Source: Salinicola salarius (lineage in GTDB: Bacteria > Pseudomonadota > Gammaproteobacteria > Pseudomonadales > Halomonadaceae). From it: 64,000 nucleotides of DNA. The stretch is from assembly GCF_003206135.1 (NCBI RefSeq), contig NZ_PZJT01000006.1:193250-257249 (forward strand), given 5' to 3'. Of this stretch, positions 20,477 to 28,463 are shown one piece after another; within the stretch, counting starts at the first letter, position 1, and the number at the start of each line of letters is the position of its first letter. Both the position numbers and the translations under genes were made by a program. The notes under the pieces were generated by a model. That model was given only the letters and a program-made list of their open reading frames with translations. It did no database searches and had not been told where the DNA came from.

Positions 20477-20500
20477 CTGACCTTAAATTGGTCAGTTTTT
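20477..20500 (+). terminator. Hairpin with T-run upstream of acyltransferase gene
   Basis: CTGACC (20477-20482) pairs with GGTCAG (20490-20495) across TTAAATT, followed by TTTTT (20496-20500). No + strand gene ends nearby, so it may end a short transcript or be an operator dyad. The rest of 20237-20643 shows only the DnaA boxes. Confidence 0.45.
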
Positions 20501-20643
20501 CGACAATGGCAAATCTCACTGTTCACCCCCGGCCACGCCCTCGCCATCCCGTACACTGTCGCCCCCGCGAACGGAAACCCGACGCGCTGTGCAGCCTGAC
20601 GACATTCCAGTAACATTGAGCCAAGTCATTGATGGAGAATGGC

Positions 20644-21519
20644 ATGTCGACCCTGAAAGGGTGCATCAGCGTCCTGTTGCTGGTTCTCAACACGCTTTTC
20701 TGGGGCGTGCCTCTGATCGTGCTGACGGCGGTAAAACTGGTCACACCGCTTCGGCGCTGGCGCCTGAAGGTGCTCGGCGGATTGCACTGGGTCGCACTCG
20801 CCTGGGTGAAAACCAACAATGCCTGGATCCGCTACTGGATTCACCCACGGATTCGAGCCGATGTTCCCGAGTCGCTCTCGCCGAATCAATGGTGGCTGGT
20901 CATGGCCAACCATCAGAGCTGGACCGATATCATCGTCATGCTCTACGTATTGACCGGTCGCCTGGCCATGCCGAAGTTCTTCCTCAAACGGGAACTGATC
21001 CTGGTTCCCATCGTCGGCCTGGCCTGGTGGGCTCTCGAGTTCCCGTTCATGCGTCGCTACAGCCGTGAAAAACTCGCTCGCCGCCCCGGGCTGGCCGAGC
21101 AGGATCGCCGGGCGACACAGCGAATGTGCGAACATGCCCGGGAAATGCCCATGACGATCTACAACTTCGTCGAGGGGACTCGATTCACACCGGAGAAGCA
21201 ACGCCAGCAGCAAAGTCCCTATCGGCATCTGTTGCGACCCAAGGCCGGCGGTGTCGCCCAGGTCGTCGGGCTGTTGGGGTCGCGCCTGGACGGCATCATC
21301 GACGTGACGTTGCACTACCGTCGTGGCACACCCAATTTCTGGGATTTCCTCTGCGGCCGCGAGCAGGATATCGCGATGGTCGCGCAACGCCTCGACAGGC
21401 CGGGCTGGATGCTGGAGGGGAGCTACGACGATGCCCATTACAAGGAACGTTTCTACACATGGTTGAACGCAAGGTGGCAGGAAAAAGACGCGGCGCTCTC
21501 CTCCTACTGCTGGGACTGA
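20644..21519 (+). CDS. Lysophospholipid acyltransferase, YihG-like
   Basis: PlsC-fold acyltransferase (291 aa) with an N-terminal membrane segment (residues about 5-30). The HX4D motif is NHQSWTD near residue 88 and the third block is FVEGTRFT near 174. KFFLKRELILVPIVG fits the YihG/long PlsC-like group that acylates lysophosphatidic acid or other lysophospholipids. TGGAG lies six bases before the ATG at 20644; an in-frame TTG at 20629 is less likely. The following lipoprotein gene overlaps its end by 61 bases. Confidence 0.87.
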   Translation: MSTLKGCISVLLLVLNTLFWGVPLIVLTAVKLVTPLRRWRLKVLGGLHWVALAWVKTNNAWIRYWIHPRIRADVPESLSPNQWWLVMANHQSWTDIIVMLYVLTGRLAMPKFFLKRELILVPIVGLAWWALEFPFMRRYSREKLARRPGLAEQDRRATQRMCEHAREMPMTIYNFVEGTRFTPEKQRQQQSPYRHLLRPKAGGVAQVVGLLGSRLDGIIDVTLHYRRGTPNFWDFLCGREQDIAMVAQRLDRPGWMLEGSYDDAHYKERFYTWLNARWQEKDAALSSYCWD

Positions 21520-22349
21520 TTCTACTGCTCGGGGGTTGCGCGAGCGGTGGCGGAGCCAGCATCTCCAACGGAGGCGGCTGGGTGACGGTGCAACGCGGAG
21601 ATACGCTGGGCAAGATCGCCGATCAGGCCGGCATTCCACTGCTTCGCCTGCAGCGATTCAATCCTGGCGTAGATTCCCGCCGGCTGGCCATCGGTCAACG
21701 CCTGATGCTGCCCTCACGGCAGGAACGCGCGCCGGGCGGTGGCCCTTACCGTTATCAGGTGAGGCGCGGTGATTCCCTCTATTCGATTGCCCGTTATTTC
21801 GGTGCCGATCCGCAGCGCGTCCAGGCCGCCAACACGGGAATCGACCCTTCCAGGCTGGCCGTGGGGCAATTGATTCAGGTGCCAATCGGCGGCGGTTCGA
21901 GCAGCGGCGGCAGTCGTGCCGCGTCAGCACCGGCAGCTTCGCGCTCGCTTCCGGATCCCGGCCCGCTCCCCGCTTCGGCGCGCCAATGGCAATGGCCATT
22001 GGCGAACTACGCCGTCGAGCGTCGTTTCGGTCGGGATGCCCACGGCACCCTTCAGCCGATGATGCTGTCGACGCCCTCCCCGGCGGTCGCCAAGGCCACC
22101 GCGCCGGGCAAGGTCCGGTTTGCCAGCGGCATGCGCCAACTGGGTCAGGTGGTCATTCTCCACCATGCCGACAACATGCAGAGCGTCTACGCCTTCTGCG
22201 ACAAGCTGAGGGTCTCCGAAGGAGACTCCGTCTCCAGCGGGGCACCGCTATGCGACATCGGTCAGGAAAGCGGCAGCAGCCGCTATCACCTGCTGTTCGA
22301 CCTTCGTCATGGCGGAAAGCCCGTGGATCCCGCGCGCGTGCTACGCTAA
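21459..22349 (+). CDS. LysM/LytM lipoprotein, NlpD/ActS-like amidase activator
   Basis: Predicted outer-membrane lipoprotein (296 aa). The signal peptide ends in a lipobox, LLLGGCAS. Two LysM repeats follow, WVTVQRGDTLGKIADQAG and YQVRRGDSLYSIARYFG, then a Ser/Gly/Pro linker and a C-terminal LytM (M23) domain. The M23 zinc ligands are lost: the usual HxH reads YHLLFDLRHG and the first HxxxD region reads RFGRDAHG. Such degenerate LytM proteins activate cell-wall amidases rather than cut. The start at 21459 lies inside the acyltransferase gene, with AAGGA twelve bases before. Confidence 0.87.
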   Translation: MVERKVAGKRRGALLLLLGLILLLGGCASGGGASISNGGGWVTVQRGDTLGKIADQAGIPLLRLQRFNPGVDSRRLAIGQRLMLPSRQERAPGGGPYRYQVRRGDSLYSIARYFGADPQRVQAANTGIDPSRLAVGQLIQVPIGGGSSSGGSRAASAPAASRSLPDPGPLPASARQWQWPLANYAVERRFGRDAHGTLQPMMLSTPSPAVAKATAPGKVRFASGMRQLGQVVILHHADNMQSVYAFCDKLRVSEGDSVSSGAPLCDIGQESGSSRYHLLFDLRHGGKPVDPARVLR

Positions 22350-22486
22350 TCGGCGTGTCATGCATTCGTCATCACCTTGACACATTGGCGTCATCGGTAC
22401 CCCGCAGGATCGACAACCAGATCGATTACGGTTGGCGGCGAGTCGGGAATCCAGACAGCTTCGCTGGCGTGGAAGGAGTCATCAAA

Positions 22487-23644
22487 ATGCGCATAGCCCT
22501 GGTCAGTGAAACCTGGGCGCCGGAGGTCAACGGCGTCGCTCACACCCTGAGCCAACTTGCCAGCCACCTGGTCTCCAAAGGCGTCACGCTGCAACTGATC
22601 CGACCCGATCCGGCGGGTGGCGAGCGTGATGCCCTGGCGGAAAGAGATGTTCACGTCCGCGGCGTTTCGCTACCGATCTATGCCGACGTCCATGTCGGCT
22701 GGCCGTGCCGACGTCGGCTGGTGCGGCTCTGGCGCCAGGAACGTCCCGACGCCATCTACATCGCCACCGAAGGTCCTCTCGGCTGGTCAGCCTTGAATGC
22801 GGCAAGGCACTTGCAGATACCGGTCGTCAGCGGGTTCCACACCAATTTCGATCAGTACGCCAGTAATTACCACCTCGGCTGGAGCATTCCGATTGCCCGC
22901 CGCGGTCTGCGATACTTCCACAATCGCTGCGACGCGACGCTGGTGCCCACGTCGGCACAGCGTCAGGCCCTGGAGGATAATGGCTACCGGCGCGTCTCGG
23001 TGCTGGCGCGGGGGGTGGACGCCGAGCGCTATCAACCCTCACGGCGGGATGCGGAACTGAGACGCCAATGGGGCGCCAGCCCGCACGATCCGGTGGCGCT
23101 TTATGTCGGCCGGCTCGCCAGCGAGAAGAATATCGAACTGCTGGCCACCACCATGGCGGCCATGCAGCGGGCCAACCCGTCGCTGGTACAAGTGCTGGTG
23201 GGCGACGGCCCTGCTCGCAGGAGCATTGCCCAGCGACTGCCCGACGCCGTGTTCACGGGCTTCCAGAAAGGAGAAGCCTTGGCGCGCCATTACGCCAGCG
23301 CGGACATGTTCATCTTTCCTTCGCTCTCGGAAACCTTCGGCAATGTAGTGCCAGAGGCGATGGCGAGCGGACTCGCCGTCGTGGCATTCGATCATGCCGC
23401 AGCGAAGGAGTTGATCACCGATGACGTCGATGGGCGGCTGGTCTCGCCGGACGATCGCGATGGCTTCATCCAGGCAGCGAGCGAGCTTTGCCAGCAGCCC
23501 GCTCTCTACGCCCGCCTGGGTCGCCAGGCACGCCAGCGCGCTTCGGGGCTGAGCTGGGCCCATATCGGCGACCGTTTTCTTGCCCATCTCATTCAGGTCC
23601 AGGGAACACAGCATGCCGCCACGCACTCAACGTCTCAGGTTTGA
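22487..23644 (+). CDS. GT4-family glycosyltransferase
   Basis: GT-B-fold retaining glycosyltransferase (385 aa) starting MRIALVSETWAPEVNGVAH. The donor-binding EX7E element is SLSETFGNVVPEAMASG near residue 284. GFHTNFDQY near 122 and YVGRLASEKNIE near 206 are typical of MgtA- and diacylglycerol-glycosyltransferase-like proteins. AAGGAG lies eight bases before the ATG. The next gene, a PAP2 phosphatase, overlaps its end by 32 bases. The acceptor is not proven; the neighbours suggest a lipid such as diacylglycerol. Confidence 0.88.
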   Translation: MRIALVSETWAPEVNGVAHTLSQLASHLVSKGVTLQLIRPDPAGGERDALAERDVHVRGVSLPIYADVHVGWPCRRRLVRLWRQERPDAIYIATEGPLGWSALNAARHLQIPVVSGFHTNFDQYASNYHLGWSIPIARRGLRYFHNRCDATLVPTSAQRQALEDNGYRRVSVLARGVDAERYQPSRRDAELRRQWGASPHDPVALYVGRLASEKNIELLATTMAAMQRANPSLVQVLVGDGPARRSIAQRLPDAVFTGFQKGEALARHYASADMFIFPSLSETFGNVVPEAMASGLAVVAFDHAAAKELITDDVDGRLVSPDDRDGFIQAASELCQQPALYARLGRQARQRASGLSWAHIGDRFLAHLIQVQGTQHAATHSTSQV

Positions 23645-24170
23645 ACAGCTGGATCGCGCCGAGAGCCGGCTCAGCCACTGGCTGGCGGAATTCTCTCGCC
23701 TCGCGCCGACCCTCTGGCTATTCCGTCTGGTCAGCCGTCTCGGCGACTGGCCGGCCTGGGTCGCAGTCGCCCTGCTGCAACCCCTCCTGCTGGGCCGGGA
23801 GGGATGGCTGATCGCGGCGCACTGGGGGCTGACGGCCAGCGTTGCCGCTCTCGTGTATCGCCTGCTCAAGACCCAGCTGTGCCGGGAACGCCCCTACATC
23901 ACCTTCGATACGATCCGCTGCACGATGCCGCCGGTCGACCGTTACAGCTTCCCCAGCGGCCACACCCTGCACGCGGTGATGTTCAGCTGTCTGACCGCCG
24001 CGAGTACTCCGCAGCTACTGCCGATCGTGATTCCGCTTGCCGTCCTGATCGCGATCTCGCGCGTGGTGCTGGGTCTGCACTATGTCAGCGACGTCATCGT
24101 GGGGGCGCTGCTGGGATTCGCTCTGGCCTGGGGCAGCGGCCTGGCCGCCCTGTTCTTCTGGGGCGGGTAA
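23613..24170 (+). CDS. PAP2-family phosphatase
   Basis: Integral membrane phosphatase (185 aa) of the phosphatidic acid phosphatase type 2 family. The three catalytic blocks are visible: KTQLCRERP, PSGHTLH and SRVVLGLHYVSD. Five or six hydrophobic segments surround them. Substrates in the family are phosphatidate, undecaprenyl diphosphate or phosphatidylglycerophosphate. Translation is probably coupled to the overlapping glycosyltransferase gene, so production of diacylglycerol for that enzyme is a reasonable guess. Confidence 0.88.
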   Translation: MPPRTQRLRFEQLDRAESRLSHWLAEFSRLAPTLWLFRLVSRLGDWPAWVAVALLQPLLLGREGWLIAAHWGLTASVAALVYRLLKTQLCRERPYITFDTIRCTMPPVDRYSFPSGHTLHAVMFSCLTAASTPQLLPIVIPLAVLIAISRVVLGLHYVSDVIVGALLGFALAWGSGLAALFFWGG

Positions 24171-24177
24171 CGCTGCC

Positions 24178-24795
24178 ATGTCCGAGCCGGACAGCAACGA
24201 TTGGCAACGCATCGAAGAGTCGCCGATGCTGGCTCTGCTACCGAATTTTCTCGACGAAGAAGAGGCTTCCCGGCTCTGTCTCGCGCTCGATCATCAAATC
24301 GAATGGACCTCCCCAACCCTTCAACTTTACGGACGCCGGCACGTCATTCCGCGCTCCCAATGCTGGATGGGCGACCATGATGCGCACTATCGCTACTCCG
24401 GGCGTGCGTTCCAGCCACAGCCGTGGCATTCGCAGATCGAAAAGCTTAAGGATCGGGTTCAGCAGCTATTGCAGGCCCACGAGATGCCGTCGGCCGGTTT
24501 CAATAGCGTGCTGCTGAATCGCTACGCCAACGGCGAGCAGCGCATGGGCTGGCATAGCGACGATGAGCCGGAACTCGGCGAGGATCCGATCGTGGCCTCG
24601 GTGTCGCTGGGTAGCGAGCGTCCTCTTCGTTTTCGGGAGAAGACGGCCACACCTCGCCGCGCCTTCAACGTCTGGTTGCCCCACGGCAGCCTGTTACTGA
24701 TGGGGCCCGGCGCCCAGGCCAGGTGGCAACACGCATTAGCCCCGCGAGCGATCGACGGCGTTCGTATCAATCTCACTTTCCGACGGATTCTTTAG
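24178..24795 (+). CDS. alkB: AlkB-like 2-oxoglutarate/Fe(II) dioxygenase
   Basis: DNA-repair type dioxygenase (205 aa) that oxidatively removes alkyl groups from 1-methyladenine and 3-methylcytosine. The Fe ligands are in GWHSDDEPELG (HxD) and the downstream His in RWQHALAP. The 2-oxoglutarate Arg is in GVRINLTFR. NSVLLNRYANGEQRMGWHSD matches the ALKBH2/3-like branch rather than E. coli AlkB itself. It starts seven bases after the PAP2 stop, so it may share that transcript. Confidence 0.88.
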   Translation: MSEPDSNDWQRIEESPMLALLPNFLDEEEASRLCLALDHQIEWTSPTLQLYGRRHVIPRSQCWMGDHDAHYRYSGRAFQPQPWHSQIEKLKDRVQQLLQAHEMPSAGFNSVLLNRYANGEQRMGWHSDDEPELGEDPIVASVSLGSERPLRFREKTATPRRAFNVWLPHGSLLLMGPGAQARWQHALAPRAIDGVRINLTFRRIL

Positions 24796-24832
24796 CGTCT
24801 CCACCCTTTCCAGCTTCAGCACCTCTGCCTGG

Positions 24833-24864
24833 AAACAAAAACGCCTCCCTGATTTGGGGAGGCG
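24833..24864 (-). terminator. Rho-independent terminator after gcvT
   Basis: CGCCTCCC (24842-24849) pairs with GGGAGGCG (24857-24864). The A-rich stretch at 24833-24841 gives a U-run on the - strand. It lies about 50 bases after the gcvT stop and faces the end of alkB. Confidence 0.8.
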
Positions 24865-24915
24865 AAGGAAGATAACGGTATAAATAGAACTCGACGGCTT
24901 CGAGTCCTGCGTCGA

Positions 24916-26028
24916 TTATCCGCGATAGTAATTGGCCGGCACGAATGGCATCGCGCTGATGGTCATCGGCAACCGCTTGCCACGGACATCGGCATAGAGT
25001 GTCGTGCCTTTCTCGGCCGCCTCGATCGCTACGTAGGCCATGGCGACCGGCGCCCCGATGCTGGGCCCGAAGCTTCCCGACGTGACCTGTCCGACCTCGC
25101 GGTCATCCGCGTCGAACAGTTTGGCACCCTCCCGCACTGGCGCCCGGCCCTCGCCGATCAATCCGACGCGACGGCGACGGTGGTCCTTGGCTTGCAGTTG
25201 ATGCAGCACCATATCGGCCCCGGGGAAACCGGCCTCCCGCTCGCCGCCAACCCGGCGCGGCTTGCCCACGGCCCAGGAGAGGCTCGCCTCGACGGGCGTA
25301 GTCGTGGTGTCGATATCGTGACCGTAGAGGCAGAGGCCGGCCTCGAGACGCAACGAATCCCGCGCTCCGAGGCCGATCGGCTCGACTTCCGGCTGATCGA
25401 GGAACCAGCGCGCCAGCGCTTCGGTGGCCTCCGCCGGTACCGAAATCTCGAACCCGTCCTCACCGGTGTACCCGCTGCGACTGATCCATAGCTCATGACC
25501 CATCACCTCGAAACGGCCATGCTGCATGAACACCAGTTCGCAGGCAGCCGGGCAGAGACGCTGCATGACGTCGCGAGCCTGCGGGCCTTGCACGGCCAAC
25601 AAGCCCCGATCCAGAACTTCCACGTCATGGCCGGTACCGAGGCCGGTGCGCATCAGCGCAACGTCCTGATCCTTGCACGCCGCGTTGACAACCACGTACA
25701 GCGAATCGCCATGATTGACGATCATCAGGTCGTCCAGGATGCCGCCTTCGCTGTTGGTGAACAGGGCGTAGCGCTGCCCGCCTTCGGCCAGCCCCACGAC
25801 ATCGGCGGTCACCAGGGTTTCCATCGCCGCGGCGGGGGAAGGCCCGGTCACTCTCACCTGGCCCATGTGAGAGACGTCGAACAGACCACAGGCCCGACGC
25901 GTGTGCTCGTGCTCCTTCTTGACGCCCAGCGGATACTGCACGGGCATGCTGTAGCCGGCGAACGGCACCATCTTGCCACCGAGCTCTTGATGCAGCGCGA
26001 ACAGCGGGGTCTGTTTCATAGTAGACAT
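24916..26028 (-). CDS. gcvT: Aminomethyltransferase (glycine cleavage T protein)
   Basis: Transfers the methylene group from the aminomethyl-lipoyl H protein to tetrahydrofolate. The 370-residue length fits. Landmarks are PFAGYSMPVQYPLGV, LFDVSHMGQVRV and WISRSGYTGEDGFEI, with the catalytic Asp in the ARDSLRLEAGLCLYGHD region. The ATG at 26028 has GGAG seven bases upstream. It is downstream of the AGCS symporter gene and divergent from gcvH-gcvP. Confidence 0.96.
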   Translation of the reverse strand: MSTMKQTPLFALHQELGGKMVPFAGYSMPVQYPLGVKKEHEHTRRACGLFDVSHMGQVRVTGPSPAAAMETLVTADVVGLAEGGQRYALFTNSEGGILDDLMIVNHGDSLYVVVNAACKDQDVALMRTGLGTGHDVEVLDRGLLAVQGPQARDVMQRLCPAACELVFMQHGRFEVMGHELWISRSGYTGEDGFEISVPAEATEALARWFLDQPEVEPIGLGARDSLRLEAGLCLYGHDIDTTTTPVEASLSWAVGKPRRVGGEREAGFPGADMVLHQLQAKDHRRRRVGLIGEGRAPVREGAKLFDADDREVGQVTSGSFGPSIGAPVAMAYVAIEAAEKGTTLYADVRGKRLPMTISAMPFVPANYYRG

Positions 26029-26065
26029 CGAAGTCTCCAGTTAAGCGCAGAGAGAAAAGTCATGC

Positions 26066-27466
26066 TTATCGATCACGGCCTTCCAGCGCCTCTCCCGGCA
26101 GAACGGTCTTGCCGGCGAAGTGATCGCGAGTCAGCTTGAATACGACCGGGGACAACAGCGCCAGAGCGATCAGGTTCGGGATCGCCATCATCGCATTGAA
26201 GGTGTCCGCCACCAGCCAGATGAAATCCAGCTTTGCCATGGCGCCAACTGGCACCGCCAGCACGAACAGAATCCGATAGAGCAGAATCGCCCGGTCGCCG
26301 AACAGGTACTGAAAACACTTCTCGCCGTAGAACGACCAGCCCAGGATCGTCGTGAAGGCGAATATCGACAGCGCGATCGCGACGATATGCTGGCCGATAC
26401 CCGGCAGCGCGCTATCGAAAGACAGCGAGGTCAATGCCGCGCCGCTTTCGCCGTCCAGCCAGTGTACCGAAGTCAGAATGACCAGCGCGGTCATCGTGCA
26501 CACGACCAGCGTATCGATGAACGTGCCCAGCATGGCGATCAGCCCCTGACGGACCGGATTACGCGTCTGCGCGGCCGCATGCGCGATCGGCGCACTACCC
26601 AGACCGGCCTCGTTGGAAAAGATCCCCCGCGCCACACCGAAGCGGATGGCGGCTGCGACCGCAGCGCCGGCGAAACCGCCACTGGCCGCGATGGGCTGGA
26701 ACGCGTGCGCGAAAATCGTGCCCAGGGCGTTACCGATCTGATCGGCATTGATGATCAGCACGACGATGCCGGCGGCGAAGTAGGCCACGGCCATCAATGG
26801 CACCAGCTTGCCGGCAACACTGGAAATACGCTTGATTCCCCCCAGAATGACCGCACCGGCGAGCACCATGATGATGACTCCGGTCAGCCAGGCAGGCACG
26901 CCGAAGGACGTCGTCAATGCATCCGCGACGGAATTGGCCTGCACGGTATTACCGATACCGAAAGCCGCCACGGCACCAAAGAAAGCGAACATCCCGCCCA
27001 GCCACGCCCAGCGCTTGCCCAGCCCGTTACGGATGTAATACATCGGCCCGCCGACGTGATCACCCCGGGAATCCGTCTGCCGATACCGAACTGCCAGCAC
27101 GGCTTCGGCGAATTTCGTTGCCATGCCGACCAGCGCAGTCAGCCACATCCAGAACACTGCCCCCGGGCCGCCGAGCGCGATGGCCGTGGCCACACCGGCA
27201 ATATTCCCTGTCCCTATCGTGGCCGAAAGCGCCGTCATCAGCGCATTGAACGGTGATATCTCGCCGTCGTTGTGGCTGTCGGCCTCGCTGCGGCGGCCGC
27301 TCCATAGCAAACTGAAACCGAGCCCAAGCTTGCGGATGGGCATCAACTTGAGCCCCAGTTGCAGGTAGATACCGACCCCGAACAGCAGAATCAGCATCAG
27401 CGGGCCCCAGACCACGCCGTTGATAGCGCTGAAAATCGTAGTGAGTTGATCCACGTCGAACTCCAT
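26066..27466 (-). CDS. Sodium:alanine/glycine symporter (AGCS family)
   Basis: Polytopic inner-membrane symporter (466 aa) of the AGCS family (AlsT/DagA/CycA-unrelated). The family signature GGPGAVFWMWLTALVGMATK is at residues 98-117, preceded by SATIGTGNIAGVATA. About eleven hydrophobic segments are present. It sits directly upstream of gcvT, with 37 bases between, so glycine is the likely substrate. Alanine transport is the alternative. Confidence 0.9.
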   Translation of the reverse strand: MEFDVDQLTTIFSAINGVVWGPLMLILLFGVGIYLQLGLKLMPIRKLGLGFSLLWSGRRSEADSHNDGEISPFNALMTALSATIGTGNIAGVATAIALGGPGAVFWMWLTALVGMATKFAEAVLAVRYRQTDSRGDHVGGPMYYIRNGLGKRWAWLGGMFAFFGAVAAFGIGNTVQANSVADALTTSFGVPAWLTGVIIMVLAGAVILGGIKRISSVAGKLVPLMAVAYFAAGIVVLIINADQIGNALGTIFAHAFQPIAASGGFAGAAVAAAIRFGVARGIFSNEAGLGSAPIAHAAAQTRNPVRQGLIAMLGTFIDTLVVCTMTALVILTSVHWLDGESGAALTSLSFDSALPGIGQHIVAIALSIFAFTTILGWSFYGEKCFQYLFGDRAILLYRILFVLAVPVGAMAKLDFIWLVADTFNAMMAIPNLIALALLSPVVFKLTRDHFAGKTVLPGEALEGRDR

Positions 27467-27966
27467 TTATTGGGTTGTTGTCGCTGTCGAACAGGCCAGA
27501 GCGTGCCGCAATAGCCACGAACGCTCATGGATGGCCAAAACGTGGCAACGATAGAGGATTCCACTACGCATCCACAATGATCCCAAAGCCTTTACCCCTC
27601 TGCATGGGCCTCGGCGTGTCGTTGGCTACCTTAGCGAAAAGCCTCTTTTGTTTCCAATAAGAAACACGTGCTCCCGGCTTCGAGGGAAAGCGCCAGGCCG
27701 TCAAATTTCCGACACCATCTTCCGATGGCGCTTCCTGGCACCGATGACTGGCCGGAGCCCCTGCATCGAAAGTGCGCAGCCACGCCACGAGGGACGGAAA
27801 CCCTCCTTACGAGACTGGACGTTTCCCGGATCTGGGCTCAATCTAGTAGCGCGATTCCTGTTCCTTGAGCGGGAAGCATGTGGGGCTATGCCAATCGACG
27901 CCACATTGAGGCATAATGCCCACCAAAATTACCTGACTCGAAAATTGTTTCGTATAGGAAACCTTC
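27467..27966. other. 500-base divergent region between AGCS symporter and gcvH
   Basis: This region must hold promoters for both glycine transcription units. I looked for a glycine riboswitch on both strands and did not recognise its conserved cores. One long-range stem is visible: 27685-27695 pairs with 27726-27735 (ten pairs, one bulge). A small hairpin, GAGGG/CCCTC, lies at 27789-27805. No convincing gene is present. Confidence 0.45.
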
Positions 27967-28371
27967 ATGAGCGAAATCCCCAACAACCTGCTCTATACCG
28001 ACAGCCACGAATGGGTGCTGGACAACGGCGATGGTACGGTGACCGTCGGCATTACCGATCACGCTCAGGAAGCACTGGGTGACGTGGTCTTCGTCGAATT
28101 GCCGGAAGCGGGCCGCGAACTGGATGCGGGCGACGAATTCGGCGTCATCGAGTCGGTCAAGGCCGCGTCCGACCTCTACTCGCCGCTGGCGGGTGAAGTC
28201 GTCGAGGTCAACGAAGCACTGGAGGACAGTCCCGAGACCGTCAACGACTCCCCTTATGGCGAAGGATGGATACTCAAGCTGCAACTGGCGGACCAGAGCG
28301 ATCTGGAATCGCTGATGTCGGCCGAGGCCTACTCCGGTCTGGTCGCCGCCGAGGAAGATCAGGACAGCTGA
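27967..28371 (+). CDS. gcvH: Glycine cleavage system H protein
   Basis: Lipoyl carrier of the glycine cleavage complex (134 aa). The lipoylated Lys is K65 in ESVKAASDLYSPLAG. The HEWV segment at 14-17 and GDVVFVELPE at 38-47 are standard. It shuttles the aminomethyl group from P protein to T protein. gcvP follows 92 bases downstream on the same strand. Confidence 0.97.
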   Translation: MSEIPNNLLYTDSHEWVLDNGDGTVTVGITDHAQEALGDVVFVELPEAGRELDAGDEFGVIESVKAASDLYSPLAGEVVEVNEALEDSPETVNDSPYGEGWILKLQLADQSDLESLMSAEAYSGLVAAEEDQDS

Positions 28372-28463
28372 TCATTCTCCTCCATGCCCTCAAGCCGTGA
28401 CCGTTCGGTGGCGAGCCATCGAGCGGTCGATTTCCCTTCCCTGCCAACCTCGCCGGATAGATC

